Source: Neelides folsomi (taxonomy: Eukaryota > Arthropoda > Collembola > Neelipleona > Neelidae). Taken from it: a stretch of 23,210 nucleotides of DNA. Of this stretch, positions 12,501 through 21,142 are shown one piece after another. The notes beneath the pieces are model-generated. The model was not told the origin of the DNA and made no database searches. It saw nothing but the letters and a program-made list of their open reading frames with translations. The stretch is taken from positions 1-23,210 of the forward strand of contig JAQGBZ010000648.1 of the NCBI GenBank assembly GCA_034687125.1, in the 5' to 3' direction. The position numbers and the translations under genes were made by a program. Position 1 is the first letter of the stretch. Every line of letters begins with the position of its first letter.

Positions 12501-15306
12501 TGGTATTTTATGGAAACTATGTATTATCGATCCATCCTTTCCAGACATTTATTGACAGTGACAAGATTATTAAATATTATCTTTTCCTCTCTTTTAGTAT
12601 CAATTCATATCGGAGATTCTCAAGTGGCGGTCGACTTCAACCTCAGACCATGTCATTTTCACTCTTCTCAATTCCAAAGGAACGGTTACCACGACGTTGA
12701 CGTGTTCACAGCTGCATAAGAGAGCTGAACGCGTCGCGTGTCTTCTTCTTGAAAGGGCGAAAATCAACACTGGAGATCATGTAGCTTTGGTTTACCCGCC
12801 AGGCCTCGACCTCATCGCCGCCTTCTATGGATGTCTTTATGCAGGTATGGTGTTTTGGACTGAAAATTACATCGTTGATTGAATCTCTTTAGTGGTAAAA
12901 TAATAATTGATGGGCTTATTAATTAATTTTCCAGGAGCTGTTCCAGTCACCGTTCGGCCACCGCATCCTCAGAACCTTCAAACGACTCTACCCACAGTTA
13001 GAATGATTGCCGAAGTGAGCAAATCAGCTCTCATCCTTTCAACTCAGAACGTTATCAAACTCTTGAAGTCAAAGGTAATAAAATTCTCGGGGGAAGAATG
13101 CCCGGAATCTCCCATTTCCCAACTTGTAACAACGACTTGATGGTTTTACCCCAACTATGTTTTCCTTATTCACCAGGAGGCGAGCAATGTTGTGGACATC
13201 AAATCCTGGCCGCTTACACTCGATACTGACGATTTACCCAAAAGGAAATTGCCAAACCTTTACCGTGCACCTACAGCTGAAATGATTGCATACCTCGACT
13301 TCAGGTTTCTAATATAAAACCACGAACCAATTTGTCATGTGGCTCATTCCGGATAAAGCCCTGTCTAAAACTTTTCCTTTTATTGAAAAATTTTTTTAGT
13401 GTGTCGACGACAGGGATGTTGGCGGGCATCAAAATGTCTCATTCCGCAGTCACTTCGCTCTGCCGGTCGATGAAACTCGCTTGTGAGTTGTATCCCTCTC
13501 GGCATGTCGCCCTGTGTTTGGATCCTTATTGCGGCCTTGGATTCGCCCTTTGGTGTCTCAGCAGGTGAGGAAGGATGAAGGACATTACTTGACAATTCAC
13601 TCAACCTGTCTATCCTAATGAATATTAACTAATTGGGATTAATGATTTATAGTGTTTACTCGGGCCATCACTCGATATTGATTCCTCCCTCGGAGGTTGA
13701 AGTTAATCCTGGACTTTGGCTCTCGGCGGTTTCCCAATACAAAGTCCGAGACACTTTTTGCTCTTATGGGGTCATGGAATTGTGCACGAAAGGCTTGGGC
13801 TCTTCGGTCAATCTCCTCAAACAGCGTGGAGTCAACCTTGCTTGTGTTCGTACTTGTGTTGTCGTGGCGGAAGAACGACCTCGCATCAACCTCACAAACT
13901 CATTCTCAAAACTGTTTTCGGCTCTTGGCCTCACTCCTCGGGCCGTCTCTACTTCATTCGGATGTCGGGTCAATGTCGGCATCTGTTTACAAGTAAATTA
14001 TTATTTGTTTTAACTTATAAAAAATCTAAAAATTTTAAACTAAAAGTTATCTTGATTTGATTAATTGTTATGTAGAAATTAATATTTAATTGGAATTTTA
14101 GGGAGCATCTAGTCCTGAACCCTCAACTGTTTACGTTGACCTACGTGCATTACGAAATGACCGTGTGACTCTCGTTGAGCGTGGAAGTCCTCATAGTTTA
14201 TGCGTGATGGAGTCAGGAAAATTGCTCCCTGGCTCAAAAGTTATCATTGCAAATCCAGAAACAAAGGGTCAATGTGGAGACTCACATTTGGGCGAAGTAA
14301 TTCAATTTTCCTATTACCAATATCAAAATCATATTATTTACAAAGCAATGATAAAGTTATATTCTAAGTGCTTTTTTGGTTCTCAATTGTTCAATTTATG
14401 GAAAATGGAAGGAGGCTAATTTAATTTTTAAAACTAGATTTGGGTTCAATCGCCTCACAATGCAAGTGGATATTTTACTATCTTTGGAGATGAGAGTAGC
14501 TACGCGGATCATTTCAACTCGCGGCTCGTAACTGGGAATACTGGAGAAGTTTATGCGCGAACTGGATACTTAGGTTTCCTCAGGAGAACTGAGAATGTTC
14601 AAGCTGATGGAGGTAAAACTCAATCTACCCTAAAACTTGTTAATTTTTAATTGCAAAGGAGTAAAAACTTGATAATTTTATCGCAGAGCTTCACGATGCT
14701 GTTTTTGTGGTGGGAGCCCTTGATGAAACGATCATGCTTAGGGGAATGCGCTATCATCCTATTGACATTGAAAACAGCATCTTGCGGTGCCATAAAAAGA
14801 TTTCCGAATGGTACGCAAACAATTCTCAAATAAAATTAATTGTCGGGTTTGCCTGAAGTAAAGCTCAAGTTAACAAAATGAAATGTTTTGGGACTTATAT
14901 TTTTTATAAATTGGTTAACTTGTTTGTTTATTTCATTAATGACAAGTTTTATTATTACGTTGTAACATATTAAGTATTATTTTTTATTACATTATAACAT
15001 ATTAGTTTTTTTATTACATAATATGTTATTAAATAAGTTGATGATTTATATAGTGCTGTCTTCACATGGACAAATCTCCTCGTGGTCGTTGTGGAATTGG
15101 AAGGGAATGAAAGTGAAGCTCTTGATGTGGTTCCTCTTGTGACTAACATCGTCCTTGAAGATCACTTCCTCGTTGTTGGCGTCGTGGTCGTGGTCGACCC
15201 TGGAGTCGTCCCGATCAATTCTCGAGGAGAAAAACAACGAATGCACTTGAGGGACGGATTCCTTGCCGACCAGCTTGACCCCATCTTTGTTGCGTATAAC
15301 ATGTAA
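3521..15306 (+). CDS. DIP2: Disco-interacting protein 2 (DIP2), 22 exons, 5' end missing
   Basis: Exons: 3521-3743, 4868-5103, 6311-6439, 7173-7378, 7751-7874, 8003-8202, 8815-9042, 9156-9417, 10102-10336, 10862-11001, 11107-11324, 11658-11870, 12087-12431, 12598-12844, 12935-13074, 13177-13304, 13400-13564, 13653-13992, 14102-14296, 14438-14612, 14687-14810, 15054-15306 (TAA at 15304). All phases join and give about 1,507 residues; human DIP2 proteins are about 1,570, so only the N-terminus is missing. Family landmarks in order: KIQQLLNTLKRPKR, GDRVALVFPNNDP, PVPIEVPLTR, ANPWSLSSCD, KTDEVGEICI, HKRAERVA, YPPGLDLIAAFYGCLY, SRGEKQRMHLRDGFLADQLD, and the typical end YNM. DIP2 is a two-module FAAL-like adenylate-forming protein. 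Animal and yeast studies tie it to diacylglycerol balance, and fly DIP2 was found as a partner of Disco. No catalytic activity is shown by this sequence itself. Confidence 0.97.
3744..4867 (+). other. DIP2: DIP2 intron (1,124 bp)
   Basis: Donor gtgagt at 3744, acceptor tttgcag ending at 4867. Flanking phases agree (AG|G, Arg). The interior alternates purine-rich (gga/gag) and pyrimidine-rich patches, with no exon-like conserved segment seen. A skipped exon cannot be excluded because the surrounding linker is itself poorly conserved. Confidence 0.85.
5104..6310 (+). other. DIP2: DIP2 intron (1,207 bp)
   Basis: Donor gtaagg at 5104, acceptor atttcag ending at 6310; the split codon gives Tyr (T|AT). 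I see no RNA gene or conserved exon inside. It is the longest complete intron in the window and is moderately GC-rich compared with the spacer after 15.5 kb. Confidence 0.85.
6440..7172 (+). other. DIP2: DIP2 intron (733 bp)
   Basis: Donor gtgagg at 6440, acceptor atttctag ending at 7172; the split codon is G|GG. It ends in a strongly purine-rich stretch at about 7030-7130 (gagtggagag, ggaggggcgg), just before the acceptor of the first conserved exon. Nothing else is supported inside. Confidence 0.85.
7379..7750 (+). other. DIP2: DIP2 intron (372 bp)
   Basis: The donor is gttcgt at 7379, which is weak. It was chosen because it gives phase 0 and joins EQLV to IPSGLPRNLEA, the expected DIP2 order. 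The acceptor ccctttag ends at 7750. An alternative GT at 7376 would be one codon shorter and cannot be ruled out by eye. Confidence 0.75.
8203..8814 (+). other. DIP2: DIP2 intron (612 bp)
   Basis: Donor gtgaga at 8203 and acceptor ttttaaag ending at 8814 join LTRR to DAGSQQIGFLLG, the contiguous family sequence. The acceptor has a poor pyrimidine tract. A short direct repeat (gagtttaaat twice, about 8774-8793) lies just upstream of it. Open frames inside the intron look fortuitous. Confidence 0.88.
9418..10101 (+). other. DIP2: DIP2 intron (684 bp)
   Basis: Donor gtaggg at 9418, acceptor gattgcag ending at 10101; the split codon G|CA gives Ala and continues into SIAVVKSRDLHW. The middle (about 9660-9860) is more AT-rich than the rest. 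No other element was seen. Confidence 0.88.
10337..10861 (+). other. DIP2: DIP2 intron (525 bp)
   Basis: Donor gtacgt at 10337, acceptor ttcacag ending at 10861; the split codon AG|G gives Arg. The interior is purine-rich on the sense strand (many gagaa, ggagg words, about 10500-10710). No conserved exon was seen. Confidence 0.88.
11002..11106 (+). other. DIP2: DIP2 short intron, 105 bp, multiple of three and free of stops
   Basis: Donor gtaata at 11002, acceptor ctccacag ending at 11106. Removing it joins VMPGG/A to VIVVIRMDD, which matches the family. Its length is exactly 35 codons and the frame of both flanking exons reads through it without a stop. The read-through product is rich in Leu, Phe, Ile and Tyr. 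Splicing is the expected state. Confidence 0.9.
11325..11657 (+). other. DIP2: DIP2 intron (333 bp)
   Basis: Donor gtaagc at 11325, acceptor tttttag ending at 11657, phase 0. It joins GLLGFLGP to GGLVFVCGSRNGLMSVSG, the contiguous family order. Nothing else was seen inside. Confidence 0.9.
12598..15303 (+). other. DIP2: DIP2 second FAAL-like adenylate-forming domain
   Basis: This covers exons 14 to 22, about residues 920-1507. Landmarks are HKRAERVACLL, GDHVALVYPPGLDLIAAF, PVTVRPPHPQNL, AYLDFSVSTTGMLAG, LDPYCGLGFALWCLSS, MELCTKGLG, FGCRVNVGICLQ, VERGSPHSL, GDSHLGEIWV, RTGYLGFLRR, RGMRYHPIDIE and the C-terminal VVDPGVVPINSRGEKQR. Introns here are short (75-245 bp), unlike the 5' half of the gene. 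RTGYL replaces the usual RTGD, again as in other DIP2 proteins. This module is the best conserved part of the gene. Confidence 0.88.
14948..15031. repeat. AT-rich imperfect repeat with inverted copy in the last DIP2 intron
   Basis: Three related AT-rich units sit inside intron 14811-15053. The 9-mer aacatatta occurs at 14964-14972 and 14996-15004, and its exact reverse complement taatatgtt is at 15019-15027. The third unit can therefore pair with either of the first two. The unit spacing is irregular (about 32 then 27 bp), so this is not a clean microsatellite. Confidence 0.75.
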
Positions 15307-17439
15307 AAAGTGTGCTAGTAGTCTCCAGAGATTCCCGGAAAAAAGTCAGACATGAGCTTCCTTAGTCGCCTTCTCTCTCTGCATTAAAACGTCTTGTTGG
15401 CTCGCGGCCAAAGTGGCAGCAGAGCTGTGAAATCATTTTCTCCTCCAACGATTTCCTCACATGGAATTTCCCTTTGTACTCTCTTCACGATCAGAAGAGC
15501 TTTTTCTATCAAATGATGGCCAAAGAGCTATCTTTATGATTTAATTAATTTGTGCTTCAATTATAATAGGAAATGTATTGAAATAGGTACAACAAAGTTA
15601 ATATATTTCATTTATTGTAGTTTATTATAGTAAATAGTTTAAAGTTAACTCTAAATATTTTATAAATTATTTTGAATTTAAAGTGAATTTTTCAACTTGT
15701 TATATATCTTGGTAAAAATATGTTATATTTCTTCCTTTTGCTACCATTGTTCAATTAATCTAAGTATAATTTTTGTGCATAACAATTTTGCTCATTTTTG
15801 CGCTTCAATGTCTGAACTTATTCAATTTGCTTATTGAGTTCATCACAAAGTTTAATTACATATTTAAGAATTATATGAATTAATTTTTGTGAATTCGCCA
15901 CTATGTATATAATACATAAATATTTAAATATATTACTATTTAGTTTACAAACAGTACATTTTTGTTATATGAAAAGCATAGAGAGTTGCCGCTATGTATT
16001 AATGACAGCAGCTTATTGCGTGTATAGATAAATATACTCTGTAAAAGAATTTAAGATGAAAACGCTCCATGATTATAAATATAAAAAAATATTATATTAG
16101 GAGAAAAGAACAAATGGCGCAATTGACTAACAGTAAGAACAATAAGTCATTAATTAAACTTTAAAATAAAATCATGTTTACTCTTTGTATAAAAAGTTAA
16201 ATACAAATTATGCCAATTCCAACATTATAATTAATTTAGATATTAAATTTTTAAATCAAACAGAGCCATTTTAAGTGATATTTCTATTAATTTATAAAAA
16301 TATTATACGTTCATTATTCCTTCAACTTTTATTGTATATAAATATGTCTTCTATTTGAGGAAATTAATTGAAATGACAATTATGTAATTTTATGATTTTG
16401 TTTAAAAAACCAATTAGTCTCTCTTGCGACTTACGTTGAAGCAAGGAAATTCCAATTTAAGCAATCAAAATGAGTTTTTGCGCACTAGGTTCACCTAAGA
16501 ATTTTTAATTGAGTCAATTTCTAATTTATTTCGCGAGCTTCGCAATATAATCTATAGATATTATGGAATTTAATCTAAACTTGTAATTTTTTACCACTGT
16601 TAAGTTTAAACCCCCATTTTTACGATTTTAAAACAATCTTCCCGAAAATCAAGCAGGATCAATTTTTACATACTTTGAATAATCCGATGTTCGTATTATA
16701 AAAATTAAGATTAAATATTGTATTTATAGGAAATTGAAGGAAACGAGTGAGCAAAATTTGTATTCGCTTTATAATACAAATATTACATTTAAGAGGAGTT
16801 TAGGGTAGGGTGTGAACTTTCAAGACATGCATTACATTAAAATACTTAATATGTACGTGTTTAATGATAATACGTAATTGATGTTGAACATATTTATGAA
16901 TATTGAAACAGTAGTCCTTTTAGATAATTTAATTATATGGATATTATCTGTAGGTAAACTTATAAAGTAAGTTTAATAGTCTTGTAGACTTTTGGCACTG
17001 AAATCAAGGAACGAAGAGATAAAGCTGATTTTTAAGCTCTTATTATACCAAAAAGAGATCAATCAAGTTTTTAAAATTTTGCCAAATAATGAGGGGATAA
17101 ATTGTTGTTAATCTTAATAATGATTAAAAATGTTTTTAGTTCTTTGAGCAATGAATTTGATGGAATTGTAATTTTCTTATTCTCAAGTAAGAAATGGTCA
17201 GTAAATTGATAGGTTTTTAGCTCTAAAAGATAAAAAAATTCTAATATTTGGTAAACTCTTGTAAAGAATTGAGTAAATATAATAATAATAAAATATATTA
17301 TTGTCAATTAGACATTTAAGATGTGAAAATAAACATAGTCTGACATATTATTAGATAATTGAGGCTAGTGATGATGAGTGTAATTTACAAATTGTGCATT
17401 AATGGAAGAATCGTGTAATTTAGATCGTTATTTTCTCCT
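15307..17439. other. DIP2 3' UTR, then AT-rich spacer
   Basis: From 15307 to about 15540 the composition still resembles the DIP2 region, which fits a 3' UTR. After that the sequence turns strongly AT-rich, with frequent stops in all frames. No aataaa lies close behind the DIP2 stop; one is near 16164, so the polyadenylation site is unresolved. A 78-codon minus-strand open frame at 17071-17307 is low-complexity Ile/Phe/Asn and looks fortuitous. No tRNA or snRNA was recognised. Confidence 0.65.
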
Positions 17440-17649
17440 TCATTCTCTCGTAGATGAACTTTTCTTATTGCGTACAGCACCGTTGATTTCCTCGGCGGTC
17501 GATTCCTTCTGTAGAGTATTGTTATTACAAATCTTACACGTTCTACTTATTGAATAGATTTGAGTAGTGTTGACACTTCCGTGTCGATAATTGAAACAAA
17601 TAAAGACCCACTCTGCATGTGAATGGTTCAGAGTTACAAAAGAAGACTT
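17440..17649 (-). other. Unexplained open, GC-richer island; orphan exon or mobile-element remnant
   Basis: In a strongly AT-rich spacer, the minus strand is open for 69 codons from 17649 to a TGA at 17442-17440, with no ATG in frame. The conceptual peptide is not low-complexity: it has a CxxC pair (CKIC), an EWVFICFNYRHG stretch and a polar C-terminal tail. A possible acceptor (catgcag) precedes the middle of the frame. On the plus strand the same stretch carries AATAAA at 17599-17604 and ends near gttaca, which resembles the R/U5 part of an LTR. I do not recognise the peptide. It could be a terminal exon, a pseudogene fragment or a solo LTR. Confidence 0.35.
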
Positions 17650-18020
17650 TTATTTATCTTAACATTTTATATTTTAAAACTTTTGCATATAAAATACTTT
17701 ATCACATTCTGAATAAAGAATAATTCGATTAAAACGCATAACAATATAAAAATATCTATAATAAATATATTTCTGAATATTTAAAATCATCTCTGTATCA
17801 TATACATAATATACCTACTTATAATTATTATAATCACATTAATTATTAAATCTCATATAAAAGTAGATTAAATTGGGTGTACATTTGTGCATTACAGAGA
17901 AAGAAGACACCTGAATAAAACTACATTACATAGTATTTAAATAATTTTCTATAAAATAAAATAACAATGACTAAAGGAATGACTGAATAGAGTACAAGAA
18001 AAATTGGACTGGTTAAATAA
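17650..18020. other. AT-rich 3' flank of the kleisin gene
   Basis: This lies downstream of the minus-strand kleisin stop codon. It is probably 3' UTR plus spacer. There are no open frames of note and no clear minus-strand AATAAA directly after the stop codon. Nothing else was seen. Confidence 0.6.
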
Positions 18021-20565
18021 TCACTGTCGAGTCTCGGGTGCAACCTCTGTATAAATTTCGATAGTTCCAAAAGGTTCATGTTGGACCATTCGAATTTTTC
18101 TTTGTTTTTGAAGTGCTACAAAAATAGTATTAAATATGAATGATTTGTCTTAATACATATAATAATTATACTTGCAACTAAATGAATATATCAAAATTTG
18201 GTTAAAATCATAAAAATTACAGAGCATGTCTCGAAAAGCTTTTGCAGCTTCTTCTCTACTGATTGTTGCAGGAGGGTAGAGTTGAGCAAATGTCTTAAAT
18301 TGAGGCTCCTGAACTTGTTCATTTCGGGTGCTGATCGAAACAGATTCTGGAATATCCGGAGGTTGCACTGATTGTGAGGGCTCTGGAGCTGCAGACATAT
18401 CTTTTTCGGGGAAAATTTCCATTTCCCTATATAAATAACAATAAAATGTTAAGTGTCCTTTTTTATATAATTGATAAATATTGAATACTATTTTAGTTAT
18501 TTAGATGTTTTAATACGATATCTGATCATTTTCTCGTGAAACTTCTGGATTCGCAGTCTGGTTTCTGGGTTCCCGGATGCCTTCAGTTGCAGCTACCTGC
18601 GGTTCTACCAAAATAATTTCCCGATTTGGCAAATTCCTTGACCTAGCATGGGTTTTGAATGCACTGGCTTTGTTCCAAAAGAAACCGTGGACTTGATCAA
18701 TAAATGCCAATCCTTTGTCAGTAGAATATTTGTTTTTGACCACGAGAGCGCGATATTCTCCCTATAATTAAAATGATTTCATTAAGTACTAATATGTCTA
18801 AGACTAAGAAGATGACCAAAAAGTAATTATGATAAGAAAATTCTAATTCGTATATAATTTTTATTTTGAATTTATTTTACGCTAAGTTCATGCAGCATGT
18901 CGTAATCTTGTTGAGCATCCCGAGTAGGAAGATTAAGTTTAATAGTACTTTTTCCTTCATCTTCAAATTGTAAACGTTTTGCACTTTTGCGCCTCCTTAT
19001 AACCCGGCCTTCTATATTTTCCAGTGGAGGCAGATTCCATTCAAGTGCCGCCTAAATTTGACAAGATTGGATTAAAATACGCAAACAGGAGAAATAAAAA
19101 GTTTACTGGTGGATCTCTGGCGATGTTTAGATTTGATCCAGATGGAGATGAATAACTACGGACACGAGTTTCATCATCAAATTCCAATGGAGATGGATGG
19201 TCAGCTGTTCGTTCTGCTCGTTCATTTGGTTCCAAAATTGTCTCAAAAAGGATTTCTTCGATCTGTTCTTGAGAGTTGCAATCGCCAAATTGCTAAATAA
19301 CAAAGTATATTTCACTTAATTACTTTTATTGATAATTAAGTATAAGTATAACATATAATATTAGATAATAACCTTATATTATAATATTATTTAATGTGGG
19401 TTCATAAATTGTATTTTGTTAAGATATAAATAGGTGTAGAATACGCATGTGCGTATAAAATGTACCGTTTCAGTGATCCTTTGGATTCGGATATCTTCCG
19501 GCTCTATCATAAGGTGCGGATCACGCCCTGTCAGATTGTTCAGGAGAGCATTAAGCCTCGCCTCTTCCTCGTTTTCGTTCACTCTATAACTTGGGAGCTT
19601 GAATTTTTTGATCTTTCTTGGGTTAATGAATGACTCAAGTTCTAAAGGAATTGGAAATTCATTTCTTGCCCTATCCAAGTTTCCACGTCGAGGGCTTTGT
19701 AAGGCTCCGACGCTTTCTATTTTAAAATAAATAATTTATTATAGTTTAAAAGCCAATTGCGTTAAAGTTATTAAGACTGTTCACTAACCAGAAATTGAAA
19801 TTTGACATGTTATGTAATTGTAAATGTACTACATTAACATTTATTTAGTTTTACCATCATTTGGAAAGCTCAAGTTTTCGTCTTCTTGAGATCGATGTCT
19901 GGAGTCTGGTTCTGGAGCTCTTGGCTCTTTATTGAGTTTCCTTTTTTTAAAAAAAATTAGCCAGATACATAAAAACACATTATGGTTATTATGTAAAAGC
20001 AATTAAAAGGATAATGTTTCTCTAAATTATTATTAGGTAATACCTTTTTGGTGCTTTTGGGCGTTCTTCAATATCAATTTTGTTGATTTCCCTCAAGCGT
20101 TTCAACAGTCCTTCAAGTGACCCTAAATTATGAAATAATCCAATCAATTAGTTTATAATTTACCCATATAGGTATGTTATATTCTTACGGTTAAAATAAT
20201 CCAGCTTATAAAAATTGATCACGTGAAATCCCTTGACGAGCTTGAGGATGGTAGGGAAATTAATGTGAAGATTTTCCATGCTCGGGGTTAAAGTCAAACT
20301 CTGAATGTAGGTTCTAAAATATCAAAAATTTAGAAACGCTATTATATTAATTAATTATTGATGATGACAAAATGATACATATTATACTCTTCGCTTACGA
20401 GTAGAGCCTTGATTCCGAATTGAAGTAAATGAGCTTTTGTCTGATGCCGACGCTTTCGGGTCTTCCTTTTCGCCATTTTCCGGCAGCGCTAATGAGTAAA
20501 ATGTAACGATCGTCATCTGATTGAACAAGCACAGACGGCATCCGAGGCACAACAGAAGACTCCAT
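18021..20565 (-). CDS. RAD21/REC8-type alpha-kleisin cohesin subunit, 10 exons
   Basis: Minus-strand exons (high to low): 20565-20399, 20313-20189, 20122-20044, 19940-19855, 19716-19466, 19292-19107, 19051-18881, 18761-18517, 18426-18221, 18115-18021 (TGA at 18023-18021). Phases all join; 536 residues, close to REC8 (about 547 in human). The C-terminus, EEAAKAFRDMLSLQKQRKIR then EPFG.I.I, matches the kleisin winged helix that binds the SMC1 head (RAD21 has a similar AAxxF..LVLKKQ..I..Q.EP). Upstream, RRRKSAKRLQFEDEG and FFWNKASAFKTHAR match the RKRKLIVDE and LWNN blocks. The N-terminal domain is divergent: ISAAGKWRKG and VINFYKLDYFNRSLEGLLKRL fit the usual WLAA and VVRIY...YL pattern, but the usual MFY start is not seen. 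Kleisins close the SMC1-SMC3 ring and are cut by separase. I cannot decide between meiotic REC8 and mitotic RAD21. The ATG at 20565 has in-frame TAA just upstream; an extra 5' exon is possible. Confidence 0.82.
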
Positions 20566-21142
20566 TTAAAATTAAGTAAAATACGGAATTAAATGAATTA
20601 ATTGGATTTGATGGAATAAGATCTTGGAAGACGACTTGGACGTGTTGTCGTTTGGAGGATCAGGATGAAACTGGAGAACAAAGGAATTGGGGTGAATGGC
20701 CGTCGAAGGAAAGTGTCAACAAACATGGCAGATTTTTTCTCATCTTATTTCTCATTTAAATTTTTATCAAGTAAGGAAAGGGTTGAAAACACAAAGAACT
20801 TTCACTGTAAACTCACTTGTTATAGTCTCTCAATACTGTCAATTGTTTCAGTTTTCCCAACTTTCACCTCTTTTTGATTATTTAACAACGGGTTAATTTT
20901 TGCACAATTCTAGTTAATATCTTTAAACATGCTTAGATATACAAATGATATTATGATAAACGATAATGCCAATAGAGCTGTTTTGAAATTCTACTACTTA
21001 ATTTATTCGTTGCTATTCAAATCGTAATTCAAAATAAATGTTCGCAGCTTGATTAATTTTTCCCTAAAGAATTGATTATAGGAACAAAATGAAGTCAAAA
21101 TTGTAGTAGTTTACCAGAAATATTACATTTATTAACAATAGG
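20566..21142. promoter_or_regulatory. Divergent intergenic region between the kleisin and ZDHHC genes
   Basis: The start codons of the two genes face away from each other, 577 bp apart, so both 5' UTRs and promoters must fit here unless there are upstream exons. The kleisin-proximal part (about 20590-20760) is less AT-rich than the rest and has short open frames on both strands, including a 42-codon minus-strand frame beginning at an ATG near 20731. I do not recognise any of them. The half next to the ZDHHC gene is AT-rich. No convincing TATA box was identified. Confidence 0.5.

Noticed and set aside
15046..15246. Minus-strand frame of 66 codons
   Set aside because: It is the antisense shadow of the last DIP2 exon (15054-15306), whose plus-strand reading is clearly conserved.
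17071..17307. 78-codon minus-strand frame
   Set aside because: Low-complexity Ile/Phe/Asn/Leu sequence expected from very AT-rich DNA; no motif.
20665..20896. Two overlapping plus-strand frames (70 and 66 codons) between the kleisin and ZDHHC genes
   Set aside because: They overlap each other in different frames, resemble no family and lie in the presumed shared promoter/5' UTR region.
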